64,000 bases of DNA from Eupeodes corollae (lineage: Eukaryota; Arthropoda; Insecta; Diptera; Syrphidae). Under the pieces are notes generated by a model. That model saw only the letters and a program-made list of their open reading frames with translations. It had not been told where the DNA came from and did no database searches. The DNA is taken from NCBI RefSeq assembly GCF_945859685.1, contig NC_079148.1, positions 117,958,156 through 118,022,155 of the forward strand. Direction: 5' to 3'. The translations under genes and the position numbers were made by a program. How positions within the stretch are numbered: position 1 is the first letter of the stretch; each line of letters opens with the position of its first letter. This document shows positions 24,201 through 32,019 of the stretch, one piece after another.

Positions 24201-27200
24201 TCAGTACTCTGATGACGTTACTCGTAGTTACTATCTATTGCCGTCGTATTATAGCAACGTACCTACCTAACCTACCTACTAAACAATTTTATTTTTGCAA
24301 GATAGAGAAAAAATGACAAATAATGCGACCAGGATAATCCTAGACGAATGACGACAGAGTCGTGTCTCAGCTTATCCTGTTTGTTCTTATTTCTCAATAT
24401 CTAACAAAACATAAAACCTGTTTGTGGTTTGAAGGATGTGTTATTACGTGTGTTGACACTTTTTTATTTTTTGTTTATATTAATGGATTATATTTTGTTT
24501 TTTGCTTGTCTTTATATTTTTCTATCTTTTTTTTCACGAACTGTCAAATAGATTTAATCGACTCTTGGATTATCTCCGGAAAAGTCTTGTTAATATACAA
24601 AAAGCTGTTCAAGGACAAATTGCGATGATTCCAGAATTGGAAAGAGTTCATTCATCGATGATAGTTGGAAAATTACCTGGAGCCTGGTTGTCGAAGAGCT
24701 ATCCATCGCTGAAGCCACTTGGGAGCTATATTAGTGATTTTTTGGCAAGGTACATTTATAAGAAGTCTGTTTGAAGCTTAAAGTCAGTTTAGTAAAATGT
24801 ATTTGAAATAATTTTCCACAACCCTCTCCTTCCTTATAATGGAGGTGTAGCTTATAATAATGGAATGTAATTGATGTTCCACAATGTTAAGTTTTAGGTC
24901 CATTACTTTTTTTATATTTTTTTTAATATTTTACTTTTTCAGTGTTCTAAAAGTAATGCTCGATATTTTCCGTTTCTCTTCCAAACAGATATGTATTTAA
25001 AACTGTTAAGGCATGCTACAAATACATGGCAGGATAAAGTAATAAATACATAATAAAGGGTGTCCCAAAATTAACGCAAGATTTTAATTAAATAGAAAAC
25101 GCCGTTTTTAGTCTTTTTATAGTTATATTTTTATTGACTCGTAAAGTACATAGAATAGGGGCGTCTACCACGATATCTAGAAATTAATTATCTAGAAAGT
25201 AAAAATCTCGAATATGAAAATCTCGAAAACAAAAATCTAGAATGGAAAAAATCTCGAAAACAAAAATCTAGAAAATAAAATCTCGAAATGCCAAAATCTA
25301 GAAAAAAAAATCTCGAATGCAAAAATCCAGAATGTATGTTTGAATTTTTGAGGCAATGTTTAAAATTCGGGCGAATTTTAAACATTCCTTCAAAAATTCA
25401 AACAAACATTCTGGATAACTTACTTCTCCTTAACAAACTTAAAGATGACAAGTAAAGTTATCAATCATACAATTGCACATTGCTAAACATGCACTTTGTT
25501 TGCAAAAATTTGTTTTCTTGCTCAGAAAATAAAATATTGGGTAAACTGATGTATCTGTGTTTTATTGACTTTTAATTGTTAAAAATATTCGAATTTATAT
25601 TTTTTTCGAGACTTTTTTCTAGATAGAGTCTTTCGAGATCTTTGTTAATTCTGGATTGTTGTGGATTCGAGATTTTTGCGTTCTAGATATTTTTTTTTTA
25701 TTTTCGAGATCTTCGGGATTCGAGATTTTTGGCATTCTAGATTTCGTCATGATCCCAGAATAGGGTTATGTATGGAATAACACATCGGACAAATGGCCTC
25801 CACAGCTTTGCATGCACATGCGCACTCTTTTGTTGAAATTTTCCATGACCATTCTGCATAAATGTGGCTGAATTTCGTTGATGCAGCGTTGAATCTCCTC
25901 CTTTAATGCACGGGTGGTTGTGGGCTTGTTGACATAGACTTGTGATTTCAAATAACCCCATAAAAAGAAGTCTAATGGTGTTAAATCACACGATCTAGGA
26001 GGCCTATTTTGAACACCGAAACGAGAGAGTACACGACCTGGAAATGTCTCATGCAGTAATTGAATTGTTTCACGGGCTGTATGACATGTGGCACCGTCTT
26101 GTTGAAACCACATATTGGACACATCAATATCATCCAATTTTGGCAGAAAGAACTGTGTAATCATGTCGCGATATCGAGCACCAGTAACAGTCATTGCTTG
26201 GCCAGCATCATTTTCAAAAAAATATGGCCCAATTATGCCTCCAGCCCAAAATCCACACCATACAAACACGCGTTTTGGATGCATTTGTGTTTCGACAATC
26301 ACATGTGGGTTCTCCGAACCCCAAATGCGCCAATTTTGGCGATTGACAAAGCCACCAAGATGAAAATGTGCTTCATCGCTTAGGATGATTTTGCTGCTTC
26401 GACATTCGCATTTGAACGGCTTGTTTTTGGACGACCAGTGTGTCTGGCGTCTCCAACGGATCCAGTCTCCATGAATTTTTCAATTAATTTCTTCACAGTT
26501 GACGAAGTTAAAACACTATTCCGACCATATTTTGTATGAAATTTTCGAACTGCAGCCGCCAAGCTTTCACTATTTTTGAAATATTCTTTAATAATGAAGA
26601 CACGTTGTTCTATCGTGTAACGCTCCATTTTTAATAACCCTATACTGTTAGCTGTCAAATTGCTTTTTTTCACGGTTTCCAACACTTCACTGCACAAATG
26701 GCGGCAAATTCAAATCTTGCGTTAATTTTGGGACACCCTTTAGTTTAAAGCTTTTTCTTCTTCTGCGATTTTCAACTTTTTGAAGTTTTTATTGAAATTG
26801 AATGTATACCGATATCTCAACGCCATTTTTTTGAAGTGGTCATTAGAACCTGTATTAAACAAAAATATTCTAGATATGTTTGAAGAAATAATTCATGTTA
26901 AGCCTTGAAAAATGATTTTAGTTGGATTCTGAATAACTGAGAACAAGTTTTATAATCAAACGCTTTAGTCTAGGTTTAAGAAATTTAAAATTTTAAACTT
27001 GAAGATGTAACAATAATTTCCGTTTATAAACAAAAGTAAATTTAATTTCCTACTTATGATTAGAAGTATTCCTTAATGTGTAGTAATTTTAAAATTAATT
27101 TGAGCCTTACATCTTGAACGTTAATTCTGTCAGGAATTTGATATCAAAAACATAGCAAAGTTCAAAACCTTGCCTTCATTTAAGGTTGAATAAATAAATA

Positions 27201-28531
27201 CTTGACTTCATGTCATTATTCAGTCAGACGGTAATAATTAGAATCAATAATTATTGAACTTGAAAATGTATTTTTTCTTATCACATTCCTGACAGACCGT
27301 ATTTTAAACTTTGTATGAAAAATCATTTAACATCAACCGCATTCCATATTTTATACATAAAACAGATTGGAATTTTTCCAAAGATGGATTGACCAAGGCG
27401 AACCCACTGTCTATTGGCTATCGGGTTTCTATTTCACCCAATCATTTATCACCGGAGTCCTGCAGAATTATTCCCGCAAACATCGTTATCAAATTGATTT
27501 AATCGGTGTTGAATTCCATGTGACTGACTTTGAAACAGATCTAGACGAATCTCCGGAAGTGGGAGCATACGTAAAGGTATCAATTTGTTCCTTTTAATTA
27601 TTGTTTTTCTTTTCGTTTGTTATATTTTTGGCCAAATCAAAATTAATGCTTTTGACATTTTATCTATTTTTACTATATACCATACCATACCCACATACAT
27701 ACTATACATGCCATCAAATGAATGAATGTAAACGTATCATTAAAACATTCGGAAAATAAAAAACCAAACTGAAACCAAACCAAACAAAAACAAACATTTC
27801 AATACATCAAATAGGAGCAGAAGGCCAATAATGAGGACACAATTTCCTTTGACGTAAGACAAGCGCATAATGAAACAAAAATATCCTCTTCCTTCCGCCA
27901 TCAGCCATTTTCTTCTCTTTTTGTCCTAAATTCTATTCTTCCAATTTCTATACACCAATCCTTGTTATTTTTGTTTTTGTTTTTATTTTTTCCAATATCC
28001 CCATTTACATAATACTTCCTGTTTCTGTTTCTATTTGTGCTCCTGCTCCTGATCCTGCTATTGGTATTGCTGTTGCTTTTGTATAATATGCCTTAGCTTG
28101 GCATTGGCATGTTGACTTCCGTCGAGAGTATTTATTTTCCATTATTTCACTTCAATTCACAGGGCCTATTCCTGGAGGGCGCCCGCTGGAATCGAGAACT
28201 TAAATGCTTGGATGAATCGTTTTCGAAAATACTGTTTGATACTCTGCCAATTATCTTGATGATGCCAGTCCTCAAGTCTGAAACTGGAGTTGATATTGTT
28301 GGTGGCAAAGACACTGGCAGTGATGATGATGATGATGGTGGGGAAACCAAGTTATCCAGCTTGAAGACCTACTACGATTGCCCCATCTATAAAACAAGCG
28401 AACGCCGGGGTGTACTGTCCACAACAGGACATTCCACTAACTTTGTTATGTACATTCAACTGGAGAGCAAACTTAGTTCTACGCACTGGATAAATCGAGG
28501 CACTGCTTGTCTCTGTCAACTGGACGACTAA
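6084..28531 (+). CDS. Axonemal dynein heavy chain, C-terminal 1132 residues (15 exons)
   Basis: Joined exons: 6084-6294, 8640-8774, 13647-13819, 14012-14179, 14335-14757, 16510-16646, 18671-18845, 18992-19164, 19413-19895, 20693-20872, 21039-21198, 23834-24036, 24552-24749, 27366-27576, 28163-28531. They total 3399 nt, in frame through to TAA. Domains, in residues of this fragment: AAA5 (about 30-240, with RYPLMIDPQ and QANKWIKN), the AAA5-AAA6 connection (240-420), AAA6/D6 (about 450-620, LSPGSDPMASL, SLGQGQGP, LQNCHVAVSWM), its lid (620-760, FGPLGWNIPYEFNESDL, LTGECNYGGRVTDD), and the C-terminal domain (760-1132, PEVFGLHENADI, SYPSLKPLGSYISDFLAR, LYKTSERRG, STTGHSTNF). The protein is a microtubule motor subunit of ciliary or flagellar axonemes; in insects it would be expected in sperm tails and chordotonal cilia. 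Motifs fit the single-headed inner-arm DNAH3/7/12 class, but the ortholog is not resolved. AAA1-4, linker and stalk lie upstream of the window. Confidence 0.93.
6295..8639 (+). other. Dynein intron with a possible decayed coding remnant and a microsatellite
   Basis: Mostly AT-rich filler. From about 7024 to 7228 one plus frame stays open for about 67 codons without an initiator, reading KIKNLPKNIKVKVDRRIC and later CLKHEDVANRLMP. I do not recognise it; a transposon scrap is plausible. A GC-richer stretch at 8340-8450 and an (ATT)n tract at 8562-8591 precede the next exon. Confidence 0.45.
8562..8591. repeat. (ATT)n microsatellite
   Basis: About ten uninterrupted ATT units, lying within the 50-80 bases before the splice acceptor of the exon at 8640. 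Confidence 0.95.
8640..8774 (+). CDS. Dynein heavy chain exon b (AAA5)
   Basis: Residues 71-115. Begins with QANKWIKN, a near-universal AAA5 motif, and ends GNPVLIENVG with the Gly codon split. Acceptor ACAG at 8636-8639, donor GTAAGA at 8775. Phase 2 in, phase 1 out. Confidence 0.93.
11091..11543 (+). repeat. Family A partial copy A3b (head half, plus orientation)
   Basis: Begins TTAACTTCCCATAGGAAGTC, the family head with its TAACTTC/GAAGTTA-type inverted repeat. It follows the head block in diverged form and is then cut off, meeting the inverted copy A3 at about 11543. The ACGT-rich run seen in other heads is replaced by unrelated sequence. Confidence 0.55.
11544..12920 (-). repeat. Family A copy A3, near full length, minus orientation
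   Basis: Starts with the family tail in reverse (GAGGCTGGGATGCGACCC at 11544). It runs through about five monomers of roughly 170 bp and then the conserved head block at 12600-12800. The ACGT-rich head run is shortened (about 12790-12840). Forms an inverted, tail-to-tail pair with 11091-11543. Confidence 0.7.
13647..13819 (+). CDS. Dynein heavy chain exon c (AAA5)
   Basis: Residues 116-173. Includes NLTPILERN and the conserved FRLYITTCLRNPLYPPE, equivalent to the FRLYITTKLRNPHY-type motif of axonemal chains. Acceptor TAG at 13644-13646; donor GTAACT at 13820. Phase 1 in, phase 0 out. A frame through the following intron is open by chance. Confidence 0.93.
14012..14179 (+). CDS. Dynein heavy chain exon d (end of AAA5)
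   Basis: Residues 174-229: VTILNFMITEQGLREQLL and VVAHERPDLQEKKEQL, the helix that leads out of AAA5. Acceptor CAG at 14009-14011, donor GTGAAT at 14180. Both ends are phase 0. Confidence 0.93.
14335..14757 (+). CDS. Dynein heavy chain exon e (AAA5-AAA6 connection)
   Basis: Residues 230-370. Starts LSTSEGNVLEDENAI and includes FFCISELANIDPMYQYSLGW and SIYVNVCRSLFEKDKL, all typical of axonemal heavy chains. Donor GTAAGT at 14758. Both ends are phase 0. One of the two long exons, with no disruption. Confidence 0.95.
14758..16509 (+). other. Dynein intron with an inverted TTTTCTATGTTTT-type repeat
   Basis: 1.75-kb intron. Between about 15100 and 15950 lies a repeat-rich, possibly foldback-type element (described separately). 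The rest, including 16200-16500, shows nothing recognisable. Acceptor TTTTCCAG at 16502-16509. Confidence 0.55.
15100..15950. repeat. Inverted-motif repeat, possible foldback element
   Basis: The left part carries several TTTTCTATGTTTT-like words (about 15200, 15320, 15400, 15525). The right part carries the reverse complement AAACATAGAAAA-like words (about 15700, 15870-15895). A tandem duplication of about 128 bp is visible: 15354-15446 resembles 15484-15570. The outer words around 15195 and 15905 also match in inverted orientation. I could not fix exact ends or a target-site duplication. Confidence 0.4.
16510..16646 (+). CDS. Dynein heavy chain exon f
   Basis: Residues 371-416: FFLTGGVGL, then a Pro-rich stretch ending GWLPDKAW, matching the FLLTGG...WL..K.W region that precedes AAA6. 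Donor GTAAGC at 16647. Ends in phase 2. Confidence 0.92.
16647..18670 (+). other. Dynein intron, no recognised feature
   Basis: 2.0 kb of AT-rich sequence. Short open frames at 16862-17044 and 17970-18152 are low-complexity and unconserved in appearance; neither is called. Acceptor AAAAG at 18666-18670. Confidence 0.5.
18671..18845 (+). CDS. Dynein heavy chain exon g
   Basis: Residues 417-474: EWKNFYDLSSPES and LLKCIRPDKVVPAIR, equivalent to the LRPDK motif ahead of AAA6. Phase 2 in, phase 0 out; donor GTGAGT at 18846. Confidence 0.93.
18992..19164 (+). CDS. Dynein heavy chain exon h (AAA6)
   Basis: Residues 475-532: FVEPPPFDL and PLVFLLSPGSDPMASLF, the degenerate P-loop segment of D6. Acceptor AG at 18990-18991, donor GTAAGT at 19165. 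Ends in phase 2. A minus-strand frame overlapping it is a shadow. Confidence 0.94.
19413..19895 (+). CDS. Dynein heavy chain exon i (AAA6 core and lid)
   Basis: Longest exon, about 161 residues. Contains ISLGQGQGP, GHWVVLQNCHVAVSWMGELE, PDYRLWCTSYPSEVFPVSVL, VKMTNEPPKGL, FFHAIVQERREFGPLGWNIP and YEFNESDL. These are signature motifs of dynein region D6. Phase 2 at both ends; donor GTGAGT at 19896. Confidence 0.96.
19896..20692 (+). other. Dynein intron with a possible retroelement gag remnant on the minus strand
   Basis: The only structured stretch is 20040-20352, described separately. The rest is AT-rich. Acceptor ATACAG at 20687-20692. Confidence 0.5.
20040..20352 (-). pseudogene. Possible LTR-retroelement Gag zinc-knuckle remnant
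   Basis: Minus-strand frame of about 80 codons from ATG 20352 to a stop at 20110. It ends ATCSFCEAYAMPFL; reading on past the stop gives DKCEMYSAHEERHILV. The order Cys-x2-Cys, then Cys, then ERH-LV resembles the C-x2-C...H...C...ER-LV knuckle region of BEL/Pao-type Gag proteins. The expected His and the following CL residues are missing. Weak pattern match only; it could be chance. Confidence 0.3.
20693..20872 (+). CDS. Dynein heavy chain exon j
   Basis: Residues 693-753: LQLKMFLKQ and IYLTGECNYGGRVTDDKDRR, one of the most conserved strings in the family. Phase 2 at both ends; donor GTAAAT at 20873. Confidence 0.95.
21039..21198 (+). CDS. Dynein heavy chain exon k (start of C-terminal domain)
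   Basis: Residues 753-806: ends with FPLSPQPEVFGLHENADI, the usual PEVFGLHENADI. Phase 2 in, phase 0 out; donor GTAAGC at 21199. Confidence 0.94.
21563..21595. repeat. GATAGAT-type microsatellite
   Basis: Irregular short tandem run of GATAGAT/GATGATAGAT units, about 33 bp. Confidence 0.85.
22065..23019 (-). pseudogene. Decayed mariner transposase (mariner-2)
   Basis: The minus strand starts MTLTKTDRIQIVKTYFKNG at 23019 (the usual N-terminal helix-turn-helix opening). Next come the linker VKKFEKTGLVKDIVHHRS and ENIAAVSKRIAADPNVSIPR. It decays into frameshifts and ends near a C-terminal ...GGYLN match at 22068. Many stops are present, so it is inactive. A 35-bp tandem duplication (22228-22262 and 22263-22297) lies near the C-terminal part. 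Terminal inverted repeats were not identified. It belongs to a different mariner lineage from the copy at 25056-26740, judging by the N-terminal wording. Confidence 0.75.
23834..24036 (+). CDS. Dynein heavy chain exon l
   Basis: Residues 807-874: GVLLTQTELLAS (family LLTQ), then ILSRLPQPYDIEGVSHKYPV and SMNTVLRQEL. Acceptor CAG at 23831-23833, donor GTAAAT at 24037. Phase 0 in, phase 2 out. Confidence 0.93.
24037..24551 (+). other. Dynein intron, no recognised feature
   Basis: 515 bp, AT-rich, with a short (TTG)n run at about 24119-24141. Open frames here are low-complexity and not called. Confidence 0.5.
24552..24749 (+). CDS. Dynein heavy chain exon m
   Basis: Residues 874-940: FNRLLDYLRKSLVNIQKAV and SYPSLKPLGSYISDFLAR, standard C-terminal domain helices. 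Phase 2 at both ends; donor GTACAT at 24750. Confidence 0.95.
25161..25756. mobile_element. Foldback element inserted in mariner-1
   Basis: Flanked by the 9-bp direct repeat AGAATAGGG at 25152-25160 and 25757-25765. The arms are built of alternating short units AAAATCTCGAA and AAAATCTAGAA (left, about 25175-25330) and their inverted forms (right, about 25600-25745). The outermost bases form an imperfect inverted repeat. A near-perfect hairpin occupies 25327-25414. There is no coding sequence. The 9-bp target site and repeat-built arms are typical of Foldback or Mutator-like elements. Confidence 0.8.
25327..25414. repeat. Large palindrome inside the foldback element
   Basis: Two arms of about 43 nt around a GG centre at 25370-25371. 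The outer ends are CCAGAATG and CATTCTGG; the inner ends are AAAATTCG and CGAATTTT. Only a few mismatches. Capable of cruciform or hairpin formation. Confidence 0.85.
25766..26628 (-). pseudogene. Mariner transposase with internal deletion
   Basis: Starts MERYTIEQRVFIIKEYFKNS at 26628 (N-terminal helix-turn-helix) and runs to SNANVEAAKSS, stopping near 26380. In another frame the catalytic domain follows: LSDEAHFHLGGF (first Asp, codon 26374-26376), WFQQDGATCHTAR (second Asp), RPPRSCDLTPLDFFLWGYLK (third acidic residue), then HLSDVLFHT and TAA at 25766-25768. By my count 36 residues separate the second and third Asp. About 80 residues between the DNA-binding and catalytic parts are deleted and the frame is lost, so it should be inactive. 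All three catalytic Asp residues are still present. Confidence 0.9.
26743..27365 (+). other. Right part of the dynein intron, no recognised feature
   Basis: About 620 bp of AT-rich sequence between the mariner and the acceptor AAACAG at 27360-27365. Confidence 0.5.
27366..27576 (+). CDS. Dynein heavy chain exon n
   Basis: Residues 940-1010: QRWIDQGEPTVYWLSGFYFT and QSFITGVLQNYSRKH, matching the WLSGFFFTQAFLTG...QNYARK motif. Phase 2 in, phase 0 out; donor GTATCA at 27577. Confidence 0.95.
27577..28162 (+). other. Last dynein intron
   Basis: 586 bp, pyrimidine-rich in its second half, with acceptor TTCACAG at 28156-28162. No other feature. Confidence 0.6.
28163..28531 (+). CDS. Dynein heavy chain terminal exon with stop
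   Basis: Residues 1011-1132: LFLEGARWNRELKCLDES, YDCPIYKTSERRGVLSTTGH, STNFV and the C-terminus ...CLCQLDD followed by TAA at 28529-28531. Between the MMPVLK segment and the YDCPIYKTSERR segment lies an acidic insert with five Asp in a row, encoded by a (GAT)n run at about 28320-28336. This loop is short in most relatives. Confidence 0.95.
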   Translation, partial: GLFLEGARWNRELKCLDESFSKILFDTLPIILMMPVLKSETGVDIVGGKDTGSDDDDDGGETKLSSLKTYYDCPIYKTSERRGVLSTTGHSTNFVMYIQLESKLSSTHWINRGTACLCQLDD

Positions 28532-29021
28532 TTGACTGTGAAATCACCGATATCATCCGAGAGAATGTCCTTTCGAAATGGACAGAAACAGGACACTAGG
28601 TATTATTGTTGCGAAGTCAAAGTGGAGATTGAAGAAGCATATCAGTTCGATTGGAAAAATACAACATTTTTTTCTATGTCTTCTATGTTTGTTCATAAAT
28701 ATATACAATATACATTTATTTTGCTATACAAGATTGTTTTTTTAATATTTTGTGTAAGTATTTTAATTGGAAATGAAATATATTTTGCTTATTGCTTTTG
28801 ATGTGCAATCAAATTAGTTTGTTATTATTTTTTGTTTTGTTTGACAGACATCAACTTCATCATTTGAATTTTTGTAATGATTTGAAAACAAATTAGTTTT
28901 CTGGAAATTTTAATATTTTTCTCATGTTAATTGCTCTGACAGGAATTATGAAATATTTTTCTAAGAGGTTTATGAGGTTTTAAGAAATACATTTTGTTTT
29001 ACTTTTACCACAGAAAATAAA
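28532..29021 (+). other. Probable dynein 3' UTR with poly(A) signal
   Basis: AT-rich sequence after the stop codon. The first AATAAA I see on the plus strand is at 29016-29021, and another lies at 29251-29256. Neither is proven; the frame at 28532-28801 is not considered coding. Confidence 0.4.
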
Positions 29022-30055
29022 AAATGAATTAAGTTTTACAGAATTACAAAGGAAAAATTAAAATTGATACTTTTTGAATTAGTTTTTCAATTTTGATAAA
29101 CCATAAGTTCACTATCATAGGATTTTCATAAATAATAACTTCATTTAAATTCTCTGTATATGATTCAAATATTAGGTTTATGCCCACGCAGAAAGTATAA
29201 TTTCATAATTAAATATTTATAATGAAATTAATGTGTTTTAACAATAATTAAATAAAGCATTCACCGAAAAACTCAATTTAAATATTAAAATCAAATGGAT
29301 TAAAATTAAAATTTTGTAAGTCATAAAGTGAAAAATATAATATCAGCGTGTTTAATTAGGTAAAACACATTCAACCACAACAAAATTAATACACTTTTTT
29401 AGCTAAATTAAATTGAAATAATTGTTTTTTAATTGTATACGAAATAAAACGTATTTTACGACTTAGTAATTGAAGTTCTTAAAATTCTAGTACCTATTTT
29501 TGTTTTGTGTTTTCATATCGTATTGAAAAATGTGTGAAGTTTTCAAAATTAAAAATAGTTTTAAAAATAATTTTCCACAAAAGGTGTGAAATAATTAGAA
29601 AAAACGTATTTTTTTTCTTTTTTCGAATTTTTTCCTAGGAAAATTTGGAATAGAATTTGTCCATTAAAACTTTGATTAATGGACTGATACAGTGTTGAAT
29701 TTGCAATAGAACTATTCTCTGAATTGTTTTAAGTTGGAGGAATTGAAATTAGTATTTCAACCACATTCTCTCAGAATTGTATTAAATTTTGATTGTCGAG
29801 CTGATGTTATTTCGCCTTTTTTTCGAGTTCACCAATAGTTATCTTTATATTGACTCTTATTGCAAACCAAACCATTCTGAACTTCCTTCTCATTAAATTC
29901 ATAGAATAACCGGAAGGTATATACGAATTAAAAGTGTGTGCAAAATTATTATTTCATCATTTCATTGATACCCACGAAAACTTTTACTTGGTATTTTTTT
30001 TGTTCGTTATGAGCCGTACTTGGTTTTAAGAAATTCGAAAATATGTGATCAATTA
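29022..30055. other. Intergenic, no recognised feature
   Basis: AT-rich sequence with many poly-A/T runs. No coding or repeat structure recognised. Confidence 0.5.
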
Positions 30056-31800
30056 TTCAATCTATTTCCTATAGGTAAGGATATTACCCTTTACCATCAC
30101 CTTGAGATACAAAAATCCGCTGGGCCGGATAGTATTGTTCTGAAGAGATGTTCTTCAACGCTGGCAAAACCACTGCGTAAGTTTTACCGTCTTTCCTACT
30201 CTACAGGTCTCTTTCCGATCGGATGAAAAATTGCATTTGTACAGCCTGTCCCTAAAAAAGGAGAATCAATACAATGCAACTATCGTGCAATAGCACTCAC
30301 TTCCCTTCTTTCCAAGGTTATAGAAACGCTGATTAATTATCAGCTTAAGAAATATCTCCAAGAACGGAAGCTTCCTAATGACCTACAGTATGGTGTTGGT
30401 AGCAATAGGTCCACTTTTGATCTTATGGGCTATCTCCCCTAACAGTAGACAACATTTTTACATCGTTTTGGAGCAAGTGATATTATTGCACTTGATATTT
30501 CCAAAGCATTTGATAAAGTTTGTCACCAAGCTGTCTTTTAGAAAATGCGTTCTTTTGGTATTGATGAATAAAACAGGAGAATCGATACAATCCAACTATC
30601 AATAGCACTCAATTCCCTGCTTTCCAAAGTTATAGAAACGCTGATAAATAATCAGCTTAAGAAATATCTCCAAAAACGGATGCTTCTTAATGACCTAAAG
30701 TATGGTTTTCATAGGATTAAGTCCACTGGTGATCCTATGGTCTATCTCTCCGAACAGAAGACAATTTTGTACATCGTTTTGGAGAAAGTAACATTATTGC
30801 ACTTGATAGTTCAAAAGAATTTGATAAAGTTTGGCACCAAGCTGTCTTATCGAAAATGCTTTCTTTTGGTATTGATGAATCTTTTCTTCGTTGTATTAGA
30901 AATTACTTTTCAAGTCTGAAATTCATAAAATAAATGGTGTTGTCCCCCAGGGGTACGTTTTGTCTACGACTCTTTTCCTTATATTCATAAATGATCTCTT
31001 ATCTGACACTACTAAACTGCCACCTTTAAACTGTTTCGCTAACGACAGTGCCCTCAGCTGTTCATATTCAGTTCTAGATTCTCATTTTTGTCCTTCCGAT
31101 GTGAATAATGATAATCATTTAATTCTGATCTTGACAGCATTGTCCAACCGTGTAGAATTTAATGCTTTGAAAACTTAATGCTGTCTCCTGTCGTTGAAGC
31201 GTAACACACCCCCGATGCCAATATCTATGAGTGGCACTTGTATCCAGGAACCTAATCAACTTTTAGTAATCGGTATGTGTATTACAAATCACCTCTTATG
31301 GAATGTTCGATGTTTCCAAAAACAGTGCAAGGTGCTTAGGTTTCTCTGACGGTGCAAGAAATTTGGTCACCCTTTCTGATTTGTTATTTACAAAGTTTGA
31401 ATATAATTTGCATGTATGGGAAGGTGCCCACAAAACAAGTTCAAATCTTCTGGATAGAATTCAAAAAAAGGGCTTTAAAAATGATAGGTGGTAGCATTAT
31501 AACCGAAACGGTTACATCACTAGAACACCGCCGCAATTTTGTATCCCTTTCGCTTTCTTATCGATATTTTTACAAACAATGTTCTGTCGAATTAGCCAGT
31601 TGCATTCTACCCCTAAAACAATTCAGCCGTAATACTCGTACTTCTAGGAATGCACATCAGTTTAACTTTGAGCTCAATTTCGAGTGTACTGTCAATTGAG
31701 ATCCTTTCTTAAATCGTGTATCGAGAATTTGGAATGCTTTGGCCACTCTTTTTTTCCCTCCAATTTTCATGTTCACCGATATCTTTTCTTAAATCCTTCC
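30056..31800 (+). pseudogene. Non-LTR retrotransposon reverse transcriptase, broken (jockey/I-like)
   Basis: Fragments in order: KSAGPDSIVLKRCSSTLAKP (30110), VQPVPKKGES and ALTSLLSKVIETLINYQLKK (30240-30360), a fingers/palm remnant matching ALDISKAFDKV (frameshifted), GVVPQGYVLSTTLFLIFIND (about 30945), and the catalytic box as FANDSAL instead of FADDS. Then come thumb and C-terminal pieces such as LEHRRNFVSLSLSYRY (31520). Stops and frameshifts throughout. Positions about 30250-30560 are repeated at about 30570-30870, an internal direct duplication. The catalytic Asp-to-Asn change and the breaks make it dead. The 5' part (endonuclease) is absent. Confidence 0.82.
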
Positions 31801-32019
31801 CTTTCATCCTAAGACTCGCACAGTGTTGAAATACATATATAATATTCTATGTCTTGTCGATAGAAATATTCTCCATTATATGAAAAAAAACCTATTGTTA
31901 AAAATTTGTAATAGTATTTATTGAAGATTTTTTCTGTATAAATTTTACAGTTAAATTTGTCTGAATAGTTTAATATTATAATAAATATAATGGCAACAAG
32001 TTTTTAACAGCCTGTTTTT

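Larger units (their letters stand above)
25056..26740 (-). mobile_element. Mariner element (mariner-1) with nested foldback insertion
   Basis: Terminal inverted repeats begin AAGGGTGTCCCAAAATTAAC at 25056 and are matched in reverse at the right end (26740). They are flanked by TA at 25054-25055 and 26741-26742. The repeats appear identical over more than 25 bases, suggesting a fairly recent insertion. The transposase lies on the minus strand (26628 to 25766). Without the foldback insertion and its duplicated target the element would be about 1080 bp, shorter than usual because about 80 codons are missing. It sits antisense inside a dynein intron. Confidence 0.95.

Noticed and set aside
26060..26383. 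Plus-strand frames opposite the mariner transposase
   Set aside because: Antisense shadows; the minus strand carries the conserved catalytic motifs.
28147..28350. Ser/Pro-rich minus-strand frame over the terminal dynein exon
   Set aside because: Reverse reading of the (GAT)n tract and conserved exon.
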